From NCBI RefSeq assembly GCF_012184425.1, contig NZ_VTOW01000008.1:38054-102053 (forward strand): a DNA stretch of 64,000 bases, given 5' to 3'. Each line of letters begins with the position of its first letter. The first letter of the stretch is position 1. The translations under genes were made by a program, and so were the position numbers. Below the pieces are notes generated by a model, which was not told where the DNA came from, searched no databases, and saw only the letters and a program-made list of their open reading frames with translations. Positions 32,797 through 40,733 of this stretch are shown in pieces. This stretch comes from Candidatus Manganitrophus noduliformans. GTDB taxonomy: Bacteria > Nitrospirota > Nitrospiria > SBBL01 > Manganitrophaceae.

Positions 32797-32904
32797 GAAA
32801 AGCGAGCATTGGGCTTGGCCCCTGCGAACGCGGGGTGTGGGGGCATTGGAGGACGTCGCTTCGCCTTTGCCGCACAGGCCCCTACATACAAAGGGAGTGG
32901 GTCG
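32797..32904. repeat. Intercistronic GC-rich hairpin segment
   Basis: The only sizeable break in the mid-operon methyltransferase block. It contains a bulged hairpin, CCCCTGCG then CGCGGGG (32819-32835), and a second CAGGCCCCTAC block. It has no T-run and no ribosome site except the AAAGGGAG belonging to cbiH. It may be a dispersed palindromic element or a processing site. Confidence 0.5.
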
Positions 32905-33744
32905 ATGGATAAAAAAGGGGAGCTCTACCTGGTGGGGTTCGGACCGGGACACTTCAACCATCTGACGTTTCGGGCGCGGGAAGTGATTGGCCGGGCCGAC
33001 GTGGTGGTCGGATATCGAACGTATATCGACCTGGTCGCCGATCTTCTGGAAGGAAAAGAGATCGTCGCAACCGGGATGACAGAGGAGATCGACCGGGCCC
33101 GTGTCGCCGTCGATCGGGCGCAGAAAGGAGAGCGGGTCGCGATCGTCTCCAGCGGGGACGTCGGGATCTATGGGATGGCAGGGCTGATCTTCGAGATCCT
33201 CTCCGAGATCGGCTGGAAGCCGGGGGGCGATTTCTCGGTCGAGGTGATTCCCGGCATCACGGCCCTCTCCGCCGTCGCCTCCCTCGTCGGCGCGCCGCTG
33301 ACGCACGACTTCGCCGCGGTGAGCTTAAGCGATTTGCTCACTCCCTGGGCCGTCATCGAGAAGCGGCTCCATGCGGCCGGGGAGGGAGATTTTGTGATCG
33401 CCCTCTACAATCCGCAGAGCAAGCGGCGGGACTGGCAGCTCAAAAGGGCTCAGGAAATTTTGCTTCAGTATAAGGTTCCCGACACCCCGGTGGCGGTCGT
33501 CAAGAGCGCCTATCGCGAGGGAGAGCGGATCGTTCTGACGACGCTGGACCGCATGGCGGAGGCAGAGGTGGGAATGCTGACGACGATTCTGATCGGGAAC
33601 GCATCAACGTTCCGATATCTCGATTTTCTCGTGACGCCGCGAGGCTATTCCGGAAAATACGATCTGGAGTCGGGAGAGATTCTCCACAAAGGGATTGACC
33701 GGCCGGGGAGGTCGTTGAACCGGCCGCCCGATTTCAAAGCATGA
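32905..33744 (+). CDS. cbiH: Cobalt-precorrin-3B C17-methyltransferase
   Basis: This 279-residue tetrapyrrole methylase contracts the ring and methylates C-17. LYLVGFGPGHFNHLTFRA, VVVGYRTYIDLV, VSSGDVGIYGMAGLIFE and VTPRGYSGKY are characteristic of CbiH/CobJ. The ATG at 32905 follows AAAGGGAGTGG; upstream codons in the same frame are in the hairpin segment and look non-coding. Confidence 0.93.
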   Translation: MDKKGELYLVGFGPGHFNHLTFRAREVIGRADVVVGYRTYIDLVADLLEGKEIVATGMTEEIDRARVAVDRAQKGERVAIVSSGDVGIYGMAGLIFEILSEIGWKPGGDFSVEVIPGITALSAVASLVGAPLTHDFAAVSLSDLLTPWAVIEKRLHAAGEGDFVIALYNPQSKRRDWQLKRAQEILLQYKVPDTPVAVVKSAYREGERIVLTTLDRMAEAEVGMLTTILIGNASTFRYLDFLVTPRGYSGKYDLESGEILHKGIDRPGRSLNRPPDFKA

Positions 33745-33757
33745 AGGAAAAGCGGTG

Positions 33758-34522
33758 ATGACTCCAGGCAAAATCTATCTCGTCGGCGCGGGGCCGGGTG
33801 ATCCTGAACTGTTGACGGTGAAGGGGATGCGGCTGCTGCAGGAGGCCGACCTGATTCTTTATGCGGGATCTCTGGTGAACCCGGTCGTTCTTCAATTCGC
33901 CCGTCCCAATGCGGTCCTTTACGACAGCGCCGGAATGATCCTGGAAGAGATCGTCCGAATCCTCATTGAGGCGGCCCGGACAGGGAAGAAGGTGGTCCGG
34001 CTGGCGAGCGGCGATCCCTCCCTCTTCGGAGCAATGGGGGAGATGACTGAGCCGGTTCTCAAGGCAGGCTTAGAATTCGAAGTTGTCCCAGGGGTGAGCT
34101 CGTTTCTGGCCGGCGCGGCTTCCCTTAAAAGAGAGCTGACGGTGCCGGAGGTGAGCCAGACAGTGATTTTGACTCGCTGCGAGGGACGAACCCCGATGCC
34201 CGATCTGGAGAAGCTGGTCGAGCTGGCCCGGCATCGATCGACGATGGTGATCTTTTTAAGCGTCCATCTCGCCGGCAAGATCGAGAGAGAGCTCTTGTCG
34301 GTTTATCCGGCCGAGACGCCGGTGGCGATTGTCTACCGGGCAAGTTGGGAGGATGAGAAGATTGTCCGGGGCCGGTTGAGCGATCTTCACGACTTGATCA
34401 AAGAGAATCAGATCACCAAGACCGCCCTGATCTATGTCGGTGAATTCCTCGCCTCGGAAGGGACCCGCTCCCGGCTTTACGATGCGACGTTCAGCCATGG
34501 GTACCGGAAAGCGTCGGAGTAG
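33758..34522 (+). CDS. cbiF: Cobalt-precorrin-4 C11-methyltransferase
   Basis: This 254-residue tetrapyrrole methylase has KIYLVGAGPGDPELLTVKG, ILYAGSLVNP, LASGDPSLFGAMGEM, and FEVVPGVSSFLAGAASLKRE, which are distinctive for CbiF/CobM, plus LTRCEGRTPMP. The ATG at 33758 is preferred over the GTG just before it. Confidence 0.94.
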   Translation: MTPGKIYLVGAGPGDPELLTVKGMRLLQEADLILYAGSLVNPVVLQFARPNAVLYDSAGMILEEIVRILIEAARTGKKVVRLASGDPSLFGAMGEMTEPVLKAGLEFEVVPGVSSFLAGAASLKRELTVPEVSQTVILTRCEGRTPMPDLEKLVELARHRSTMVIFLSVHLAGKIERELLSVYPAETPVAIVYRASWEDEKIVRGRLSDLHDLIKENQITKTALIYVGEFLASEGTRSRLYDATFSHGYRKASE

Positions 34523-34612
34523 GGTGTGGGGGATGGCGTACCGAAGGAGAATATCTAAAATCAAAGGCAGGTTTTAGCGCCGGCCCCACATGTAGTCAAG
34601 GATGGAGCACAC

Positions 34613-35137
34613 ATGCCGACCAAGGGACTGATCATGATCCATACCGGCGCAGGCAAGGGGAAAACCACGGCCGCCCTCGGGACCGCTTTCCGAGCGCTCG
34701 GCTACGGCTGGAAGATCCTGGTGGTTCAGTTTATCAAGGGGAGTTGGCATTACGGGGAGCTCGATTCTGCGAAGAAATTCGGCGATCAATTTCAGATTCT
34801 CCCGATGGGAGAGGGCTTCACCTGGGACACCAAAAATCCAGAACGGGACCGACAGAAAGCGCAAGAAGCGTGGGAGTTCGGGGTGAAAGAGGCGCTCACC
34901 GGAAACTATCAGATGATCATTTTCGACGAAATCAATTACGTCATCCGCTACAACTATCTCGAAGTCGCAAAGGTCGTTGCGTTTCTCACGACGAAACCGC
35001 CGGCGCTCCATGTTTTCCTGACCGGCCGGGACGCCGATGAGCAATTGATCGAGATCGCCGATCTGGTCACGGAGATGCGGGAGATCAAACATCCATTCAA
35101 GAAAGGAATCAAGGCCCAGAAGGGGATTGAGTTTTAA
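34613..35137 (+). CDS. cobO: Cob(I)yrinic acid a,c-diamide adenosyltransferase (CobO/BtuR type)
   Basis: This 174-residue P-loop enzyme transfers the adenosyl group of ATP to reduced cobalt. The Walker A motif GAGKGKTT is at 12-19, followed by VVQFIKGSWHYGE and the Walker-B-like MIIFDEINYVI. It sits between cbiF and cbiA with a 90-base gap before it. Confidence 0.93.
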   Translation: MPTKGLIMIHTGAGKGKTTAALGTAFRALGYGWKILVVQFIKGSWHYGELDSAKKFGDQFQILPMGEGFTWDTKNPERDRQKAQEAWEFGVKEALTGNYQMIIFDEINYVIRYNYLEVAKVVAFLTTKPPALHVFLTGRDADEQLIEIADLVTEMREIKHPFKKGIKAQKGIEF

Positions 35138-35157
35138 GGGAACCTTGAAATGTTTTG

Positions 35158-36576
35158 ATGAAAAGAAGCGGATTCCTGATCGCCGGAACCCATAGCGGCG
35201 TTGGAAAAACAACGGTGACCCTCGCCCTTCTGGAAGCGCTGATCCGGAGAGGCATGAAGGTGCAGGCATTTAAAGTCGGGCCGGACTACCTCGACCCGAC
35301 CTTTCATCGGGTGGCGACGGGGCGCCCCTCCAGGAATCTGGACGGCTGGATGATGGGGCGTTCGGAGGTTCTGAAAAGTTTCGCGCGCGCATCGGACGAC
35401 GCCGATCTCTCGGTCATCGAAGGGGTGATGGGATTATTTGATGGGCTCCGAGGCCGATCGGAGGAGGGGAGCTCCGCTCAGATTGCGAAGTGGCTCTCCA
35501 TGCCGGTGATCCTGGTGATCGATGCGGGGGGGCTGGCCCGAACGGCGGCGGCGCTCGTGCGCGGCTGCCAGGCCCTCGATCCGGAATTGAAGATTTCAGG
35601 CGTCATCTTCAATCGGATCGGAAGCAAGAATCATCTTGATATTTTAAGGGAGGCGGTCGAGTCGGCCTGCGCGGTTCCGGTCTTGGGCGGATTTCCAAAA
35701 GAGGAGGGGATCGCTCTCCCCGAGCGTCACCTCGGCCTCGTCCGCGCGGCGGAGAGCCTTAGTCCTTCCATCCGCGAGCGTCTGGCGGAGATGGCCGAGA
35801 CATTTTTGGATCTCAATCAGATCGTAAAAATGGAATATTCGGTAGAAGCGGCGGTCCCTTTCCGCTCCGTTCGAGGGGAAAATAAACCGGCGCGGTGCAG
35901 AATCGGGACCGCCCTGGATGCGGCTTTTCATTTTTATTATCAGGATAACTTCGATTTGCTGGAGGGGGCCGGTGCCGAGCTACTCTTCTTCTCTCCGCTC
36001 AATGAGGTGGAGATTCCGGCCGATCTGGACGGACTTTATTTCGGCGGAGGATACCCGGAGGTGTATGCAGAGCGGTTGTCGAAGAATGAGTCGATGCTCG
36101 CGTCGATCCGGAGATTTGCAATCGGGGGCGGCCCGATCTATGCCGAATGCGGCGGCCTAATGTATTTGGCAAACCGGATCGAAACGGCCGAGGGAGGCGC
36201 CTTCCCGATGGTCGGGCTTCTGCCGGGGCAGGTCCGGATGGGAAAGAAATTAAAGGCGTTGGGATATCGCGCAATCGAAGCGCAGGAGCCGTCCCTTCTT
36301 TTAGAAAAGGGAGGGAAGGCGAGGGGGCATGAGTTCCACTATTCGGAGTGGATAGAAAGCCCCTCTCCTGATTCGGTGAATGGATTGAAGAGACCCTATC
36401 GTCTTTTCCGGGGGGGAGAATCTTCCGAGGGGAGAGAGGAAGGGTTTTATTGTGATCACCTCTTGGCCAGTTATGTTCATCTGCATTTCGCTTCGAATCC
36501 GAACATCCCGGAGCGGTGGATCTCTTTGTGCGAGGCGTTTCGACGCCGGATCGGTTCGAGTGGAGCAAAAAAATAG
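35158..36576 (+). CDS. cbiA: Cobyrinic acid a,c-diamide synthase
   Basis: This 472-residue amidotransferase converts cobyrinate to its a,c-diamide. The N-terminal ATPase has LIAGTHSGVGKTTVTLALLE and KVGPDYLDPTFH. The glutaminase has LYFGGGYPEVYAERL and C331 in YAECGGLMYL, and the C-terminal SYVHLHF carries its histidine. The ATG at 35158 is preferred over the preceding TTG. It is the last catalytic cobalamin gene of the block. Confidence 0.94.
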   Translation: MKRSGFLIAGTHSGVGKTTVTLALLEALIRRGMKVQAFKVGPDYLDPTFHRVATGRPSRNLDGWMMGRSEVLKSFARASDDADLSVIEGVMGLFDGLRGRSEEGSSAQIAKWLSMPVILVIDAGGLARTAAALVRGCQALDPELKISGVIFNRIGSKNHLDILREAVESACAVPVLGGFPKEEGIALPERHLGLVRAAESLSPSIRERLAEMAETFLDLNQIVKMEYSVEAAVPFRSVRGENKPARCRIGTALDAAFHFYYQDNFDLLEGAGAELLFFSPLNEVEIPADLDGLYFGGGYPEVYAERLSKNESMLASIRRFAIGGGPIYAECGGLMYLANRIETAEGGAFPMVGLLPGQVRMGKKLKALGYRAIEAQEPSLLLEKGGKARGHEFHYSEWIESPSPDSVNGLKRPYRLFRGGESSEGREEGFYCDHLLASYVHLHFASNPNIPERWISLCEAFRRRIGSSGAKK

Positions 36577-36597
36577 CGCGATTAAAAGGAGGGTCCC

Positions 36598-36939
36598 ATG
36601 GAACCCGTTTTGAAAACGGAGAAGCCGTCGATCAAGTCTTACAACAAACACCTGCTTGTCTGCACCGGTCCCCGCTGCACCTCGGGAGAAGCGGAGAGCC
36701 TCTTTAAGATGATTGGGGAGAAGCTGGCGGCGAATGGGCTGGAAGGGGGGGAATTTCGAGTGAAGCGGACCCGCTGCAGCTGTTTTGCCGTCTGCAAAGG
36801 GGGGCCGATCGTGGTGGTTCATCCCGACGGCACCTGGTATTACGGTGTTACCCCGGAGGTATTGGATCGAATTCTAAAAGAGCACGTCAAAGAGGGAAAC
36901 CCGGTGAAGGAGCATGTTTTTTATCAGGCTTCATTGTGA
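36598..36939 (+). CDS. Thioredoxin-like [2Fe-2S] ferredoxin
   Basis: This 113-residue protein has HLLVCTGPRCTSGE and a second cysteine cluster in TRCSCFAVCKGGP, matching the shethna-type/thioredoxin-fold [2Fe-2S] ferredoxins found at ends of cobalamin operons. The closing VVHPDGTWYYGVTPE is typical of the fold. It could supply electrons for cobalt reduction before adenosylation or to another step. AAAAGGAGGG precedes the ATG. Confidence 0.85.
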   Translation: MEPVLKTEKPSIKSYNKHLLVCTGPRCTSGEAESLFKMIGEKLAANGLEGGEFRVKRTRCSCFAVCKGGPIVVVHPDGTWYYGVTPEVLDRILKEHVKEGNPVKEHVFYQASL

Positions 36940-36994
36940 AGTTAGGACTGCCGAATCAATTGAGGTGAGAGATGAAAACCGTGATCTGAATTAT

Positions 36995-37152
36995 ATTTTA
37001 GACCCATCCATTTTGGGAAGGCGGTGCAACTCCGCCACTGCCCCGCAACTGTAATCGGGGACGAAATCTGCATCGATGCCACTGTCCTGAGCATGCCGAA
37101 GGATGGGAAGGCGCAGAGAGTAGGACGATCCGAGAGTCAGGAGACCGATGGA
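36995..37152 (+). promoter_or_regulatory. Cobalamin riboswitch 2
   Basis: A very close match to consensus: GGGAAGGCGGTGCAACTCCG, CCACTGCCCCGCAACTGTAA, CGGGGACGAA, the B12 box GATGCCACTG (37075-37084), GGATGGGAAGGCG, GAGTAGGACGATCCGAGAGT and CAGGAGACCG. No T-run hairpin follows. A CTCTCC/GGAGAG hairpin at 37174-37189 abuts the purine-rich ribosome site of the porin gene, so translational control is more likely than termination. Confidence 0.94.
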
Positions 37153-37201
37153 AAGGTCATTTTATGCTCGGAACTCTCCGAGGGGAGAGGAGAGAGGAAA
37201 A

Positions 37202-38533
37202 ATGAAGAGATGGATCGGTACGCTTGTTTTATTTGTGGCAATAAATGTTGGGGTTTCCTGGGCAGAAGATCCGGACCGGCAGGAGGATGAAGAAGTGTCA
37301 AACGCTTCATTAAGCGAACGGGTCAAAGCACTTGAAGAGCGGCTCGACAGACTCGACCGGGTCGAAACGATTAAAAAGGTCGAAGAGTATTTATGCCCGG
37401 ATGGAGAGATCCACGATACCCCGCCTCCGGGGGGGCGTTGTCCTGACGGCACGATTCCCGAAGGGAGGATGACCTTCAGAAAGCTTCCCTTCTCGAGGAG
37501 AGAATCTTTGGATGAGAGGATTGCGGCTGCGCTCGAAGAAGCCGAGGCCAAACGGGTGGCCGTCGGCGGATCGGCCCGAGGGATCCTGCAACAAGTTTTA
37601 AACAGCAAAGAGAACGACAAGCTTTTCTCCACAGGCGCGGTTGATCTTTTCTTCCTCTCAAGGCCGACGGTTTTTTCGACCTTCTTTGTCGATCTGGAAT
37701 CGATCGGCGGGGCTGGCCCCGATGAGGTCCTTGGAAGCCTCTCTCGATTGAATGCCGATGCGGAGACACTCGGGGTGACCGACGATGTAAAGGTACGGGA
37801 GGTGTGGCTTCATTTTAAACTCCTGGATGACCGGTTGAGGATCGTCGGCGGAAAGATCGATCTGACCAACTACTTCGACCGGAACGCGGTCGCCAACGAT
37901 GAGACCAGCCAGTTTCTGAATACGGCGCTGGTGAACAACCCCCTGCTCCGGCAGCCGCCGAATGGTCCCGGTTTGGCCATTCAGTACGACACCGGAGGAG
38001 AGATGGGGGTGGCGCTCGGTATTCAGTCACCCAATGACACGGCCTCTACCATCACAGAGAAGGTCTATGCCGTGGTCGAGATCGACTACCATAGTCACCT
38101 TCTTTTTGCTAGGGAAGGGAATTACCGGTTGTGGGGACGCGTTGGAAGAGTCTCGGAGGCGCTTGAGAAGAAGACGTGGGGTGTGGGATTCAGCCTCGAT
38201 CAACAAATCACCGTGCGCCTCACCCTCTTTGCCCGGGCGGGGATCGGCCGAACCGAAGGTGAGAATCAAAAAGCATACGCCTGGTCGGCCGGGTTTCAGA
38301 CCCCTTCCCCTTTCAAGGCATCGACGAGAGACCAAGTGGGTGTCGCCTTCAGCCGGGAAGTCGAGGCAGACCAGTCTGAAAATATCGCCGAGGGGTACTA
38401 TCATCACATTCTCACAGACCGGCTCTGGGTCTCGCTCGATTTGCAGTGGCTTATTTCCGGAACAAACGGCATGACCGGCGATGAAAACGAAAACATCTTT
38501 ATTCCCGGCGTCCGGACGACCGTCAACTTCTAA
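37202..38533 (+). CDS. Riboswitch-controlled outer-membrane porin
   Basis: This 443-residue protein has a signal peptide ending near SWA/EDPDRQ. A short coiled coil follows (SLSERVKALEERLDRLD), then a cysteine pair in CPDGEIHDTPPPGGRCPDG, then a barrel region with OprB/carbohydrate-porin-like features (VWLHFKLLDDRLRIVGGKI, DLTNYFDRNAVANDE) ending in VRTTVNF. It carries no TonB box or plug. The ATG at 37202 has a GAGAGGAG site. Being directly under a cobalamin riboswitch, it is inferred to pass corrinoids or cobalt across the outer membrane. Confidence 0.8.
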   Translation: MKRWIGTLVLFVAINVGVSWAEDPDRQEDEEVSNASLSERVKALEERLDRLDRVETIKKVEEYLCPDGEIHDTPPPGGRCPDGTIPEGRMTFRKLPFSRRESLDERIAAALEEAEAKRVAVGGSARGILQQVLNSKENDKLFSTGAVDLFFLSRPTVFSTFFVDLESIGGAGPDEVLGSLSRLNADAETLGVTDDVKVREVWLHFKLLDDRLRIVGGKIDLTNYFDRNAVANDETSQFLNTALVNNPLLRQPPNGPGLAIQYDTGGEMGVALGIQSPNDTASTITEKVYAVVEIDYHSHLLFAREGNYRLWGRVGRVSEALEKKTWGVGFSLDQQITVRLTLFARAGIGRTEGENQKAYAWSAGFQTPSPFKASTRDQVGVAFSREVEADQSENIAEGYYHHILTDRLWVSLDLQWLISGTNGMTGDENENIFIPGVRTTVNF

Positions 38534-38565
38534 CGTGGCTCATTCATAAAATGGGAGGAAAGCTC

Positions 38566-39780
38566 ATGTTGAAAAAATGTTTTTGGATCCTGATCGGTTC
38601 TATTCTTATTCTCTTTTCCGGTTTTTCCCGAGCCTGGGCCGATGAGCAAAAAAATGCACCACTCGATCTCGCCTCGTACGATCCGAAGACGCTCGTCTTC
38701 GTGGCCAACCGCGATTCCAGCGATATTGCCGTCATCGACACACAGACCGACCAGGTCGTCCGCCGGATTGCCCTGGGCAAATATGCCAATCCTCATATGG
38801 CGATGCTGAGCCACAACGGAAAGAAGCTCCTGGTCTCCGCGACCGGCAGGGACCGTTTCCTTGTTGTCGATCTGGCGACAGAGGCGATTGAGCGAACGAT
38901 CGAGACCGGCCAGGCGCCGGAACATTTTGCGATTACAATGGATGATCGATTCGCTTATGTCGGAAATATGGAAGATTCGACCGTTTCGGTGATCGATCTG
39001 AAAGAGGGAAAAGAGGTCCGGCGGTTGAAAGATTTTTTTGAGCCGCACGGCTTCAGCGTGCTGCCCGGAGACAATAAGGTCTATGTCTCCAATTTCGGCG
39101 CGCACGAGGTGAGAAGCGTTGAGATTCCGTCGCAGCAGCTGGCGAAAAGGCTTGCGATCGGTAATGTCCACCGCGCCGCGATTCGGGACCCGGAGCGGTA
39201 TCAAAGCGAGTTGAAAGGAATCGCTAATCCCACGCCGACGATCGATGGCCGTTTTATCTATGCGGCCGACGGGGATGCCGGCGTGGTTGGGATTATCGAT
39301 ACCGAAACCGATCGGGTCATCAAAACACTGAAGGTCGGCGAGGCCCCCTGGCGGGCGTATTCCTCTCCGGACGGACGCTTCATGATGGTCCCGAACAATG
39401 GAGATCAAACGATCTCCGTCATTGATGTGAAGTCACAAGAAGTCGTGACGACGCTCCAAGGAGGAGCGGGCATGACCGGCGTCAATTTCACGCAAGGAGG
39501 GAAAAAGGCCTATGTCATCAGCGGGGCGGAAGGTGCCGTCTTCGTCTACGATATGGCGACCTTCAAGAGGGTCAACCGGTTAAAGCTGGGTGCGAACCTG
39601 GCTCTTGAGACGGGCGCGACCACGGTCGACGGATTGAAGGTGTATGTCGCCTCTTCAACCGACGACTCGGTGTATGTCATCGATTCAAACACGGATCAGG
39701 TAAAACGCATTCCCAATGTCGGACGTTTTCCATGGGGGGTCATCATTCTGGGGGCGGCGAGCCCGAACTACTGCCATTAA
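38566..39780 (+). CDS. Secreted YVTN-type beta-propeller protein
   Basis: This 404-residue protein has a cleavable signal peptide (hydrophobic stretch then RAWA/DEQ) and about seven propeller repeats of the YVTN/NirF type (VFVANRDSSDIAVIDT, AYVGNMEDSTVSVIDL, IYAADGDAGVVGIIDT, VYVASSTDDSVYVIDS). No lipobox and no CxxCH haem site are seen, so it is probably periplasmic. GGGAGG precedes the ATG at 38566, and the gene follows the porin by 32 bases under riboswitch 2. Bacteroides BtuG, a propeller that binds B12, suggests a corrinoid-binding role, which remains inference. Confidence 0.8.
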   Translation: MLKKCFWILIGSILILFSGFSRAWADEQKNAPLDLASYDPKTLVFVANRDSSDIAVIDTQTDQVVRRIALGKYANPHMAMLSHNGKKLLVSATGRDRFLVVDLATEAIERTIETGQAPEHFAITMDDRFAYVGNMEDSTVSVIDLKEGKEVRRLKDFFEPHGFSVLPGDNKVYVSNFGAHEVRSVEIPSQQLAKRLAIGNVHRAAIRDPERYQSELKGIANPTPTIDGRFIYAADGDAGVVGIIDTETDRVIKTLKVGEAPWRAYSSPDGRFMMVPNNGDQTISVIDVKSQEVVTTLQGGAGMTGVNFTQGGKKAYVISGAEGAVFVYDMATFKRVNRLKLGANLALETGATTVDGLKVYVASSTDDSVYVIDSNTDQVKRIPNVGRFPWGVIILGAASPNYCH

Positions 39781-39944
39781 AAAATTATTCTGGGGCTGGA
39801 TACACACAAGGATCTGGGCTTTCTCAGATAGTTCTGGAGAACGATAGGGCACATAAGAATTCCTCATGAGCCCCTAATCCATGGAGGCATAAGGAACCTG
39901 AATGCCTGCTGAATAGACAGGTTTCGGCTTGAGGCCTGAAGTTC

Positions 39945-40455
39945 TTATCCCTTCGGGGAGCTTTTAAACCGGCGGTTCACATTATTACCCAGAACCGGCC
40001 GGTTGAAACAGTATCCCCGCACAGCATCGCAGCCAAGGGAGGCGAGTCCTTCTGAGATTTCCTTGTTTTCCATCCTTGCACCAAATTGTGAACCATGTTG
40101 ATCGATGAGCGAACGATCATGGCATCGGCCTTCTCTGTCAAATTCTTGACAAATAACTTGTCAATCTTAATGACAGTTTTTTCAAGTAGGCGGGAGGAAG
40201 AGTGACCAATGTCGAAGTTGTCGATTGCGTGGCTAACCGCTTATCTTAAAGGTAAAGCTGAAGTTTCCATCGTGCGCATCGGATCGGCCCCTGAGAACTT
40301 TTAATGATCTCCGATTTAAGATGTCTGCCGGCAGATCGTAGGTCTTCAGAAGCCAGACGATATCCTTACAAAGCAGAAATCTTGCAGTTGTGCCACAAAG
40401 GTCGACCGTTTACCCGGACCTTTGGCCCACGTCCCGCCAAGAAGAGCAGGTTTTG
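39945..40455 (-). pseudogene. Decayed EAL-domain gene
   Basis: The minus strand is alignable by eye to the 3' part of the GGDEF-EAL gene at 47087-49690. Examples are GCATCGCAGCC, CGAACGATCATGGC, AACTTGTCAATCTT and GGCAGATCGTAGG, with the stop codon at the same place (TTA at 39945-39947). Several insertions, deletions and stops break it. Only the EAL C-terminal half remains. It fills much of the 950-base gap after the propeller gene; 40456-40733 shows nothing recognisable. Confidence 0.75.
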
Positions 40456-40733
40456 GGCGGACCGGCGGATAGTTGGTGGAGGGACTTTGATTTTGGCCAG
40501 AAGGGGAAAAGGAATTTCGTTCTCATCAATGAAAATCGGAATATTCCTATTCGGAACTTGATACTTGGAAATTTCCCTCTTGTTTTATCATTTAATCTGT
40601 ACTAGATTGTATTCAGGTGCGGTCCTCTGGGAATATTTCGCAATGAGTCGCCCGGCCAGAGATTGCCTCCCATAAATCTCGAATTTCCGTTGAGGACACG
40701 TCTCAGAAAACCGCCTACTCAGGAAGTCTACCC

